A DNA stretch of 64,000 bases from CAYUQT01 sp964596165 (GTDB lineage Bacteria; Planctomycetota; Phycisphaerae; UBA1845; JAFGLZ01), in NCBI GenBank assembly GCA_964596165.1, contig CAZQTW010000002.1, forward strand, positions 62,001 through 126,000, in the 5' to 3' direction. How positions within the stretch are numbered: the stretch's first letter is position 1; each line of letters starts with the position of its first letter. A model generated the notes under the pieces. That model worked only from the letters and a program-made list of their open reading frames with translations, did not search any database and was not told the DNA's origin. Positions 1-7,355 of this stretch are shown one piece after another. Made by a program: the position numbers and the translations under genes.

Positions 1-204
1 TTCACTCAAGGACCTGTGATCGATTACGCCTCCGCCAAGCTGTCCGATACGGCGGCCTACGGGCGGTTCTTCCACGCGATGCTTGACCGCGGCGTCTATC
101 TCGCGCCGTCCCAGTTTGAATGTGCCTTTGTTTCAACGGCGCATACGGACGAATGGATCGAACGGACGGTTGAAGCCGCCTCGGAGGCCTTTGCGTCATT
201 GTGA
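1..204 (+). CDS. hemL: Glutamate-1-semialdehyde 2,1-aminomutase, C-terminal end (partial)
   Basis: This is the last 67 residues of an aminotransferase-fold enzyme that runs in from the left edge. HemL is a PLP enzyme that isomerises glutamate-1-semialdehyde to 5-aminolevulinate, the first committed precursor of haem. The visible part carries the family's C-terminal signatures DYASAKLSDT and GVYLAPSQFE, followed by an AHTDEWI helix, matching how HemL proteins end. The reading frame is open from base 1, so the true start lies outside the window. The stop (202-204) is 4 bases before the next start, so the following membrane-protein genes may be cotranscribed with it. The active-site lysine is upstream and cannot be checked. 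Confidence 0.9.
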   Translation, partial: FTQGPVIDYASAKLSDTAAYGRFFHAMLDRGVYLAPSQFECAFVSTAHTDEWIERTVEAASEAFASL

Positions 205-208
205 GATC

Positions 209-1015
209 ATGGAACAACGACCCACGTCGGAACTGACGGTCCTTCGGGATTACCTCGGCGCCTTTTCGGCCGTGTTGAAGGCCCGTTTGATTTTCCTCAT
301 CGTTGTCGTGCTTAGCCTGCTGAGCCATATCGGGGCGTACTCGCTCGGCCGGTGGGGCGATGCGCTGGAGGAGAAGGTCCGCGAAGTCGGAGAGGCATCG
401 CGGGCAAAACCCAAGACCCCGATCGACGAGAACCTTCTGATCCCGCGAATCCCGGCGCCCCAGGCCGACGCGACGAGCACAACACCTTCCGCGACGAAAT
501 CCGCCGCGACCAAGCCGGCGACGACCCAGAAGGTCGTGGGCGTCAAAGTCCCGTCGCGAAAGATTACCCGCGACGGCCAGATCTACCTGGAACAGCAGAT
601 CGGTATCGTACTGCCCCTGGCGCGATTCGCCGGGCTTGCGGCGGCCGGCCTGCTCGTGTTGACCTACCTCATCGGCGTCAACATCTGCCTGGCCGGTCGG
701 ATGGGCGGCATCTGCCACGCAACCTCCGCGTTCTTCTGGTCCATAGCCCTGATCGTGCTGCTCTTTCCCTGGCGACACATTGTGCCCGGTGCGACGATCG
801 ACCTGCCCGATGCGTTCTTCACCCTCGACCAGCTCAAGCAAGGCTTGCTGGAACCTCTTCCGGATATGCTGTCAATGGTGCGTCACTATGGGCGCTTCAT
901 CGGTTGCCCGGTGCTCGCGATGCTCGTCTCGCTCGTGTCGGGGGTTCGGCTGTGGCTGGCCTTCCGACAGGTCACATTGGCGGTGGAACCGCTGGTCCAA
1001 ATGAAAGTACTCTGA
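209..1015 (+). CDS. Four-helix membrane protein of unknown function, coupled to the VKOR-DsbA gene
   Basis: I do not recognise a family. The 268-residue product has a predicted transmembrane helix near residues 26-46. A charged and then Ala/Pro/Thr-rich loop follows (about 50-125), then helices near 131-158, 172-188 and 230-251. The start is ATG at 209, just after the hemL stop; the longer frame upstream overlaps hemL and is unlikely to be used. Its TGA (1013-1015) directly abuts the GTG of the next gene, so the two are almost certainly translationally coupled. That coupling suggests a partner role in the same envelope redox process. Two cysteines (about 160 and 169) sit at the edge of the second helix and one (about 233) in the last, but there is no CxxC pair. 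Confidence 0.75.
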   Translation: MEQRPTSELTVLRDYLGAFSAVLKARLIFLIVVVLSLLSHIGAYSLGRWGDALEEKVREVGEASRAKPKTPIDENLLIPRIPAPQADATSTTPSATKSAATKPATTQKVVGVKVPSRKITRDGQIYLEQQIGIVLPLARFAGLAAAGLLVLTYLIGVNICLAGRMGGICHATSAFFWSIALIVLLFPWRHIVPGATIDLPDAFFTLDQLKQGLLEPLPDMLSMVRHYGRFIGCPVLAMLVSLVSGVRLWLAFRQVTLAVEPLVQMKVL

Positions 1016-2509
1016 GTGCTCCGTCACCTTTGGCAGATTGTTGCCTATGCCCTCATGCTCATCCTGGGGGCCTACGTCTCCCTAACCGCCGCCATCGGTG
1101 CTCCGCAACTGTTCGTTCCGAGGATCCTGGCGTCGGTGTTCCTCGTGGTCCTCCTCGTGGTGGCGACGTATACGGCGAGAATGCTCCGCTATCAGTGGCC
1201 GACGGTCGTGCTGGTCATCCTGACGCTCGTCGGCCTGAATCTCACCGGCGTCATGACCTCTCTGATGGCCGGCGGCGCCCAAGCGGGAGGGTTCCTGGAC
1301 CGCGCCTGCCGGCCCGACGGTGAATCCAATCTCTGTCAGCAGGCCTTTCAGAGCCGTTGGGGCGGCATTCCGCTGGGAACGCGACCCCAATCCCCACGCA
1401 TCTCCCTCCTCGTGGTTGGCATGGTCTTCTACACCGCATTGCTGATGTGGTTCCTCGTCATCGGACGACCTGCCCCGACCGACCGATGGCATCATGCCTT
1501 TCCCCTGTGCGTCACAGCCGTCGCGATGCCGGCGGCGGCCTTCCTGATCTATGTGATGTACGCGCGGTTAGCCGGACCGTGCCCTCTCTGCATGGGTAGC
1601 CACATCGTGACGGTTCTGCTCTTCTTGGTCACTGCGCTGGCTTGGCCACGGGGGGGGAAGGTCACCGATGCCGCCGTCGCGACAGGGGAGTTGCCCAACG
1701 CACAGACGGCAACAGTGGCCTCCTCCCCCGTCGCCCTCTATGCTGCTTCCTGGCATCGCGTGGTGACGGCGCTCGTTCTGGCCGCCGTTGTCTCCTCGTT
1801 GGGCGCTTTTGCGAGCACCAATATAGACTTACAGAGAAGAAGCGAACGGCTGGACAAGGCCCTAACGGAGATCATTAACAATCCCGACTATGTCCGCTGG
1901 GACTTTGATCGCCAGCCGGTGGCTGCAATCAAGCCTCAGCCGGACGATAGCGTGCGAGGCCCCGAATCGGCACCCTTCATCGCGATCGCATACGGCGACT
2001 TCCAGTGCCCCAACTGCCGGCAACTGGCCCAGCGACTGGATGAGGTGCAAGCGAAGTATCCCGGCAAGCTGCGTGTGGTCTTCCGCCACTTTCCGCTAGA
2101 TCACTCGTGCAACGCGATGACCACGACTTATATGCATGCCTTCAGTTGTCAGGCCGCCCGCGCGGTCGAGGCCGCCCGGCTCGTCGGCGGAAACCAGGCC
2201 TTCTGGAAAATGCACGACGCCATCTTCGCCCGCCAGGCCGACCTCGACATGCGACCCTACGCCCAAATCGCCGAACAGATCGGTCTGGATCGACAACGGT
2301 TCATGGATGAGATGAACAGCGACCGTTCGTTGCAGCGGATCCGGGCGCAGATTGAGGGTTCCGAGCCACTCCAGGTGTCGCAGACGCCCGTCATGTATTT
2401 GAACGGTCGTCGCGTTCGCCTTTGGGACTCCATGACGTTCTGGCAGGCGGTTCTCGAAGGAACGTCCGCAAGCCGACCCGCCTCCACGCCGACCGCGTCG
2501 CGACCGTAA
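1016..2509 (+). CDS. VKOR-DsbA fusion, envelope disulfide-bond forming protein
   Basis: This 497-residue protein joins a membrane oxidase to its thiol partner. The N-terminal half has about six to seven hydrophobic helices. It carries the four redox cysteines of vitamin K epoxide reductase homologues: a loop pair C98/C107 followed by the QSRWGGIPLG signature, and the quinone-proximal CPLC (C189/C192). After a last helix (about 248-266) a linker leads to a DsbA-like thioredoxin domain (about 316-480) with CPNC at C331/C334 and a TPVMYLNG cis-Pro loop. In known VKOR-DsbA fusions the exported thioredoxin oxidises substrates and is re-oxidised by VKOR using quinone. The GTG start is fixed by the abutting upstream stop. 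A 7-bp-stem hairpin lies directly downstream. Confidence 0.88.
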   Translation: MLRHLWQIVAYALMLILGAYVSLTAAIGAPQLFVPRILASVFLVVLLVVATYTARMLRYQWPTVVLVILTLVGLNLTGVMTSLMAGGAQAGGFLDRACRPDGESNLCQQAFQSRWGGIPLGTRPQSPRISLLVVGMVFYTALLMWFLVIGRPAPTDRWHHAFPLCVTAVAMPAAAFLIYVMYARLAGPCPLCMGSHIVTVLLFLVTALAWPRGGKVTDAAVATGELPNAQTATVASSPVALYAASWHRVVTALVLAAVVSSLGAFASTNIDLQRRSERLDKALTEIINNPDYVRWDFDRQPVAAIKPQPDDSVRGPESAPFIAIAYGDFQCPNCRQLAQRLDEVQAKYPGKLRVVFRHFPLDHSCNAMTTTYMHAFSCQAARAVEAARLVGGNQAFWKMHDAIFARQADLDMRPYAQIAEQIGLDRQRFMDEMNSDRSLQRIRAQIEGSEPLQVSQTPVMYLNGRRVRLWDSMTFWQAVLEGTSASRPASTPTASRP

Positions 2510-2510
2510 T

Positions 2511-2535
2511 CCGGACCCGAACCGTCCCGGTCCGG
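2511..2535 (+). terminator. Hairpin after the VKOR-DsbA gene
   Basis: CCGGACC at 2511-2517 pairs perfectly with GGTCCGG at 2529-2535, with an 11-base loop, one base after the stop codon of the VKOR-DsbA gene. No T-run follows, so it is a weak intrinsic terminator at best and may only protect the 3' end. Confidence 0.4.
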
Positions 2536-2838
2536 TTGACACTGCGGAGCTGGCCTGCCGGCGGCTCGTCCGCCAGTGACACCGTCGGGCAGTATGGTCC
2601 ACCACAAGCTTCTCGGCTCTGTCGGTTGAGCGCAATGCGAGAAAGTCAAGCGACAATGAAGTGGCGGCGTCTTGGGGGCAGTGTCTGGGGTTCGCCCGCA
2701 ATGTACGGCACACATGGCCACCGCCGAGCCGCTCCACGACCATTGGCAGCCGTACTATTGCAGTCAGTACTGCGAAAGGCTGCACTAACCTTATCTCCCC
2801 AAGGTCAGATTCTTGCTTACCAGGAAAGGAAAAACACC
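2536..2838. other. Gene-free interval upstream of the secreted unknown protein
   Basis: About 300 bases with no convincing coding potential. The open frame that continues upstream from the next gene has Arg/Ser/Pro-rich, shadow-like composition and no homology that I can recognise. The only clear signal is the purine-rich ribosome binding site at 2822-2830 for the start at 2839. Confidence 0.5.
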
Positions 2839-3738
2839 ATGAGGGCGGGCAGATTCGCTCTAGACTCTGTGTTGGCTGTGATTACCGCGATGATCCTGGT
2901 CCGCTGTACGCCGCCGCGTCCGCCGGCGAAGACATCCTACGTATATGAAGCTGTGGAATGCACGATCGACACGCCGAACGGCTTCGGGGTGGTGCTGCGT
3001 TCACGAGGGACAGGGCACGGCACGGGCGAATCCTACTTCGACATCTACATCTCAAATCCCACCAGCACCCCATCAACGACGGCGTTCCTCGGCGATCCGG
3101 TCTGGTTCGAGTACGCCCTGAGCCTTCGAGACGCCCTCCAGCAGACCAGTGACACCGACGGCCGGGTCGGCAGTCTGCCCACTACGGATGCGAACTACTA
3201 CCTGGACTTCAATGGCGGTTCCGACATGGGCGGCGTGACGTTTCAGTTCGGCACCGGTACGCTCGCGTCGTCCGCCCAGAAGGCCATCCAGGCCAATCAT
3301 CACTCCAAGTTGCCGCGGCAAATGGGCTCCGAGCCGCTATGGATTGACGTTGAACCCGGCGGAGACGTGTTCCTCGACAGCACTATGGGGAAGGTCAACA
3401 CATATGGGGCACTATTCTGGGATGGTAGCAAGTGCGTGACCAACGACACGGCGGCGCACGCGTACTTTCTTAGGTTGATAAACGGTGAGAGGCTGAAGAT
3501 TCACAACGTCGTGGCCGTCGGCTCCGCGCCGGGCACGCAAGCGGAGGTGTACAACCTGAATGGCTACCGGATCGTCCAGGGCACGTATACCTACACGGTG
3601 GCCAAGGCGACCGGAGGTGGCGTGGCGAACCTCGGCTCTTCATTCCCTGTGCAATTCAGCGTCCAATTCACCGACAACGTTGGCCAGGTACAGGAACTGA
3701 GACTCTCGCCCGGCCTGGTCAGCCAGACGGAGCAATAG
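2839..3738 (+). CDS. Secreted protein of unknown function
   Basis: The start is ATG 2839 behind an AGGAAAGGA purine run (2822-2830); the open frame further upstream is not protein-like. The 299-residue product begins with a short basic segment and a hydrophobic stretch (about 7-22) ending near Cys23. LVRC is a poor lipobox, so a plain signal peptide or an atypical lipoprotein are both possible. The rest is Gly/Ser/Thr/Asn-rich, with alternating short hydrophobic runs typical of an all-beta exported protein, and has no motif that I recognise. The last part (about 225-295) contains a YTYTVAKATGG-type strand and ends SQTEQ. It stands alone between the VKOR-DsbA gene and a methyltransferase. Confidence 0.7.
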   Translation: MRAGRFALDSVLAVITAMILVRCTPPRPPAKTSYVYEAVECTIDTPNGFGVVLRSRGTGHGTGESYFDIYISNPTSTPSTTAFLGDPVWFEYALSLRDALQQTSDTDGRVGSLPTTDANYYLDFNGGSDMGGVTFQFGTGTLASSAQKAIQANHHSKLPRQMGSEPLWIDVEPGGDVFLDSTMGKVNTYGALFWDGSKCVTNDTAAHAYFLRLINGERLKIHNVVAVGSAPGTQAEVYNLNGYRIVQGTYTYTVAKATGGGVANLGSSFPVQFSVQFTDNVGQVQELRLSPGLVSQTEQ

Positions 3739-3747
3739 CGGAAGAGA

Positions 3748-3767
3748 GAATTCTGAGTTCTGAATTC
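3748..3767. repeat. Short imperfect repeat, copy 1 (TTCTGAR units)
   Basis: GAATTCTGAGTTCTGAATTC is built from heptamer-like TTCTGAG/TTCTGAA units and bounded by GAATTC. A near copy with two base changes lies at 62488-62507 in another intergenic region, so it is a dispersed intergenic motif and not unique sequence. Confidence 0.4.
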
Positions 3768-3830
3768 CCAGGTTGTTCTCGGACAAGGTACCATACCGCA
3801 CCGCCAGGCCTTCCCTGTGGAGATCGCAAC

Positions 3831-4409
3831 GTGTCACCGGAAATCTGCCCCTCGCGGCACGCGTGGGTCCTCAATAACTGGTTGCGGCGGCTGATCCAGA
3901 ATCCAGATCGCCTTCTGGCGTCGTACGTGCGTGCGGGTCAGGTCGTCGCCGATGTCGGTTGCGGGCCAGGGTTCTTCACGATCGCGATGGCCAGGCTGGT
4001 CGGCCCGACGGGCCGCGTGATCGCCGCCGACGTGCAGCCGGAGATGTTCGAGATGACCCGTCGTCACGCCCGCCGCGCGGGTATCGAGGACCGAATCACG
4101 TTTCTCCGCTGCGAGCGGGATCGGATCGGCCTGTCGGAGCCGGTGGATCTTGTCCTGGCGTTCTACGTGGTCCACGAGGTGCCGGACCGGGCGAGGTTCT
4201 TTGCCGAGATCCGATCGATGCTGAAGCCGGACGGGTCGTTTCTGTTCGTCGAACCGAAGATACACGTTTCGCCCGCGCAGTTCCAGGAATCGGTTCGCCT
4301 GGCCACGGAGGCGGGGCTGGCCCTATCGTCCCGACCATCGATGCGATTCAGCCGTGCCTGTCTCTTCAGGCCCGAGCCGTATGGCACACCCGATCGGAAT
4401 GTGCCATGA
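3831..4409 (+). CDS. Class I SAM-dependent methyltransferase
   Basis: The 192-residue product has the Rossmann methyltransferase core. Motif I is ADVGCGPGFFT (about 40-50), followed by an acidic end of strand 2 in VIAADVQPEMF (the AdoMet ribose contact). The post-I region DLVLAFYVVHEVPD and the post-II segment LKPDGSFLFVEP complete the fold. This small UbiE/Methyltransf_11 type acts on many substrates, and nothing nearby names this one. The start is GTG 3831, with GGAG eight bases upstream. The C-terminal 30 residues are Arg/Pro-rich and poorly conserved-looking. A 95-base gap separates it from the following secreted protein, so a shared transcript is possible. Confidence 0.85.
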   Translation: MSPEICPSRHAWVLNNWLRRLIQNPDRLLASYVRAGQVVADVGCGPGFFTIAMARLVGPTGRVIAADVQPEMFEMTRRHARRAGIEDRITFLRCERDRIGLSEPVDLVLAFYVVHEVPDRARFFAEIRSMLKPDGSFLFVEPKIHVSPAQFQESVRLATEAGLALSSRPSMRFSRACLFRPEPYGTPDRNVP

Positions 4410-4519
4410 CGACGGGCGGGTCCGGTCTTTCGTTCACCTGCTTGACCTTGCGGCAATTCCCGGGACAATATCGGTGAGATTCCCGGAGCCGCGGAAACGT
4501 CTACATGGAGGCCTTTGCT

Positions 4520-5680
4520 ATGGCGCGTCGAATGCGATCGATAATCGCGGGACTTCTGGTACTCGTTCCGAGCGCGTGTGCCGTGGCCGAAGACGTACCG
4601 CGCCCTGAGAGCAACATCGTGACCGTCGAAGTCGACGGCGAGGGGACGGACCCGGAATCCGCCAAGGCGGATGCCCTTCGCAAGGCCGTCGAGAGGGCCG
4701 GCAAGCAGGAGATCGCCTCGTTCAGCCAGGCCGAGAACTTTACGCTCATCCGCGACACCATCTACAGCCGCAGCGAAGGCATCGTCGTCGACTACAAGAT
4801 CATCAAAGAGGGTCCCGCCGTCGGCGGCACCTACTTCTGCAAGATCCAGGCTAAGGTCGACAAGAAGGCAATCGCCACGAGTTGGGGCGAGGTGCAGAAC
4901 GTCCTCGACCAGATCGGCCGTCCGAAGATCATGGTTTTCGTCCAGGAGAAGATCGACGGCCGGCTCGACACGAGCAGCATCCTCGAGAGCAAGATCGAGG
5001 AGCGGTTGGTCAAGTCGGGCTTTGACGTTGTCGCCCAGGCGGCCGTCGAGGAGATCGCCAAGAAGGAGAAGGCCGACGCCGCCGCCGAAGACAATACCAA
5101 GAAGGTGCAGGCCATCGCCAAGAACTTCCACGCCCAGATTTACATCATGGGCTTCGCCAACGCCAACTTCGCCGAGATCGCCGACCTCTACGGCGTGTCG
5201 GCGGCCATGTACAACTGCGACGCGATGATCAAGTGCTACTACACGGACAGCGGTCGTCTCTTGGCCAGTGAGTCGCTTCCGGTCACCCGTCGCGGCGCCC
5301 GGGGCAAGGCCAGCCAAAGCCCGCAGGCGGCCAAGGCCGCCCTCGCCGCCGCCGGCGAGGCCATCGTCGAGAAGATGTACGCCGCCGTCATGAAGCACTG
5401 GTGCACCCTGACGAGCGCGGGCGGCGACATCGTCCTCGAGGTTTCCGGCGCCAAGTTCGCCCAGGCGAACAAGATCAAGAAGGCACTCACCGAACTGGCC
5501 CCCATCGTGCAGAAAGTCCACATGGATTTCAGCAAGAACACGGCCACCTACCGCATTGTGGCCAAGTCCACCGGCGAGGAACTGGCGAGCAAGCTGGCCG
5601 AGGGAGAATTCGAGAAGCTGATGGACATCAACGACGTAACGCTTAACCGCATCCAAGCCAAGGCAAAAGGGGCGGAATAG
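4520..5680 (+). CDS. FlgT-like secreted protein
   Basis: The 386-residue product has a signal peptide (basic start, hydrophobic about 7-20, cleavage near AVA-ED). Residues about 30-115 follow the FlgT N-terminal/LPP20 pattern: a VEVDGEGTD start, an ALRKAVERAGKQEI helix, a TLIRDTIYSRSEGIVVDY segment and a final CKIQAKVDK strand. Next comes a middle domain beginning PKIMVFVQEK. FlgT in Vibrio belongs to the flagellar H-ring, but the N-terminal domain also occurs in non-flagellar exported proteins, and no flagellar gene is in the window. GGAGG sits eight bases before ATG 4520, so I prefer this start to the ATG at 4505, which overlaps that SD. The mature protein is very rich in Lys, Ala and Glu. 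Confidence 0.65.
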   Translation: MARRMRSIIAGLLVLVPSACAVAEDVPRPESNIVTVEVDGEGTDPESAKADALRKAVERAGKQEIASFSQAENFTLIRDTIYSRSEGIVVDYKIIKEGPAVGGTYFCKIQAKVDKKAIATSWGEVQNVLDQIGRPKIMVFVQEKIDGRLDTSSILESKIEERLVKSGFDVVAQAAVEEIAKKEKADAAAEDNTKKVQAIAKNFHAQIYIMGFANANFAEIADLYGVSAAMYNCDAMIKCYYTDSGRLLASESLPVTRRGARGKASQSPQAAKAALAAAGEAIVEKMYAAVMKHWCTLTSAGGDIVLEVSGAKFAQANKIKKALTELAPIVQKVHMDFSKNTATYRIVAKSTGEELASKLAEGEFEKLMDINDVTLNRIQAKAKGAE

Positions 5681-5872
5681 AGACCGAGGGGGTTCTCACA
5701 TCCCGGGGGCCTGGGCTTCTCGACTCCGTACGGGATCCGCCATCGGCGAATTGAGGGCTGGATGGCTGCGGTCGTCGATTCGCCGACGGAGGCCGGGCTG
5801 CCGACAACTCCCAACGAGTGATTGAGGTCCGGGTTTCCGTGTTGCTCCCTATGCCTCGGTCCAGGAGCCTTC

Positions 5873-6901
5873 CTATTGCGCCCCACCGGCGACGCCGATC
5901 CGGGCGACGGGTACGGTAACCTGGACGGTCCGAACATGTTGTGTTCCCGCTTTGGTTTTGAGGGTAAGTTGGACCTTGTACGTCCCCGGATTGCTGTAGA
6001 GGTGTCCCGGCGATGGCTCCTTTGAAATCGAACCGTCGCCGAAGTTCCAGAGGTAGGCGGCGGCCTCCGGAGCCGATCGGACCTGGAACTTGACGGACAT
6101 CAGTTGATCGCTCCGTGCGGCGGTGGCGGTTACGATGATCCAGGGGTACTCGCGGACGCATCGCTGGAAGAACTGATAAGCGACTTCGGGCAGCAGCCGG
6201 TGCGTTCCGCTAAGTTCCTGTGGAATCGCGTAGCTCATCCGCTGCTCACGTAACCAGGAAATCGCGTCCTCGGCCTGCGACTTGAGCAGGTCCGTGATAC
6301 CGTAGGATATTTGCACCGGCTGATAGGTGTCGAGGTACGGTTTGGTGGCCTCGACGAATCGGCGGTCGAAGTTGCCCTGATGGACGGCCAGCGCGCGAAA
6401 GACTTCCGGATGTCGCAGGCCGGTATAGAGCACCGCGTAACCGCCCCCCGACCAGCCGGTGATGAAGATTCGTGATGGGTCGATGTTGTAAGCCGGTTGC
6501 AGCCGCTCGACGATTGAGAGGATGACCTTCTCGTCGTGTGTCTGCTTCTTGATCTGATCCTTGACGATGGGGAAGAGCCGATCGCTCGCCGTCCCCTTCA
6601 GGACGGGCGCGGCGACGATGACGCCCTTGCTCTCGACGACCTCGGACCATTTTCCGATCTGTTGGATGGCGGTGTCCCAGGGGGGCGTGCCGTGGCAGGT
6701 AATGATGAGTGCCCACTGTTTCTGGGGGGTGTGCTTGGAGGGAACGGCGAGGTAATACTTGGCGCCGGTCTCGGGTTCCACGTCATGAGACACTCGCGCG
6801 TCGCCTCCTATTTTGGGCAACGTGTCGCATCCGGCCAGGCAGACGAACGTCACGACGACGCCGAGCACTATCAGCGCAACGAGCGGGCTCATACCTCGCA
6901 T
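5873..6901 (-). CDS. Lipoprotein alpha/beta hydrolase (esterase) with C-terminal PKD domain
   Basis: The 342-residue product starts with a lipoprotein signal whose lipobox LAGC puts the lipidated Cys at position 25. It continues into an esterase-PHB/dienelactone-hydrolase-like alpha/beta hydrolase. The oxyanion region is ITCHGTPPWD (about 67-76) and the nucleophile elbow GWSGGGYA has Ser151. The C-terminal 75 residues are a PKD/Ig-like fold with the YLWNFGDGS signature, commonly used to hold polysaccharide. An envelope-anchored carbohydrate esterase is the natural reading; the substrate is unknown. ATG 6901 is preferred because GGAG lies eight bases upstream, whereas the ATG two codons earlier is only two bases from it. 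It converges with the FlgT-like gene, about 190 bases away. Confidence 0.82.
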   Translation of the reverse strand: MRGMSPLVALIVLGVVVTFVCLAGCDTLPKIGGDARVSHDVEPETGAKYYLAVPSKHTPQKQWALIITCHGTPPWDTAIQQIGKWSEVVESKGVIVAAPVLKGTASDRLFPIVKDQIKKQTHDEKVILSIVERLQPAYNIDPSRIFITGWSGGGYAVLYTGLRHPEVFRALAVHQGNFDRRFVEATKPYLDTYQPVQISYGITDLLKSQAEDAISWLREQRMSYAIPQELSGTHRLLPEVAYQFFQRCVREYPWIIVTATAARSDQLMSVKFQVRSAPEAAAYLWNFGDGSISKEPSPGHLYSNPGTYKVQLTLKTKAGTQHVRTVQVTVPVARIGVAGGAQ

Positions 6902-7098
6902 AACCATTGCTCCAGAGAAGTCAGAGGCATCGGTGTGAGTCTCGATCCTCCGAATGCCGTGTATGTTAACCGGGGGACGACGGCGTCTGAAGCGCTTCTT
7001 TGGAAGGGGCGGGCGAGGGCGCTGTTGACCCGTCATACAGAGCTTTCTCGACCCGCGAGCCGGCCGGTCTGGAAGGACATCCGCCCTTTTCAAGTGAT

Positions 7099-7127
7099 TT
7101 GCACCAATCTGGGCGAATGGGTATCAT
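7099..7127 (+). promoter_or_regulatory. Candidate sigma-70-type promoter for tRNA-Val
   Basis: TTGCAC at 7099-7104, a 17-base spacer, and TATCAT at 7122-7127, about 30 bases upstream of the mature tRNA 5' end. The -10 segment lies in a near-perfect direct duplication: the unit around GGGTATCATCA recurs 18 bases downstream at about 7137-7147. Confidence 0.5.
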
Positions 7128-7157
7128 CACGCGAACGGGTATCATCAGGCGCACGTC

Positions 7158-7231
7158 GGGCGGTTAGCTCAATTGGTCAGAGCGCCTGCCTTACAAGCAG
7201 GAGGTCGGCGGTTCGAGTCCGCCACCGCCCA
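7158..7231 (+). tRNA. tRNA-Val (anticodon UAC)
   Basis: A complete cloverleaf can be folded by hand. The acceptor stem GGGCGGT (7158-7164) pairs with ACCGCCC (7224-7230), with discriminator A7231. The D stem is GCTC/GAGC (7167-7170/7180-7183). The anticodon stem CCTGC/GCAGG (7185-7189/7197-7201) encloses loop CTTACAA, so the anticodon is TAC (7192-7194). There is a 5-base variable loop and a T arm GGCGG-TTCGAGT-CCGCC (7207-7223). It reads GUA and other valine codons. The 3' CCA is not encoded. No other tRNA is adjacent. Confidence 0.97.
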
Positions 7232-7355
7232 GTCAGAAGTGTTGTTGTCGGATGTGGGGGCAATCGAGGATAGTCTCCTTAGCTACCCGAAGCGTATCGG
7301 GGGCAGGCGTGGGAACTGGCATAAAGGCTGACGATGGCTAGCAGCGAGTACAACC

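Noticed and set aside
4505..4519. Earlier ATG (4505) as the start of the FlgT-like gene
   Set aside because: It overlaps the GGAGG that serves the ATG at 4520 and has no SD of its own.
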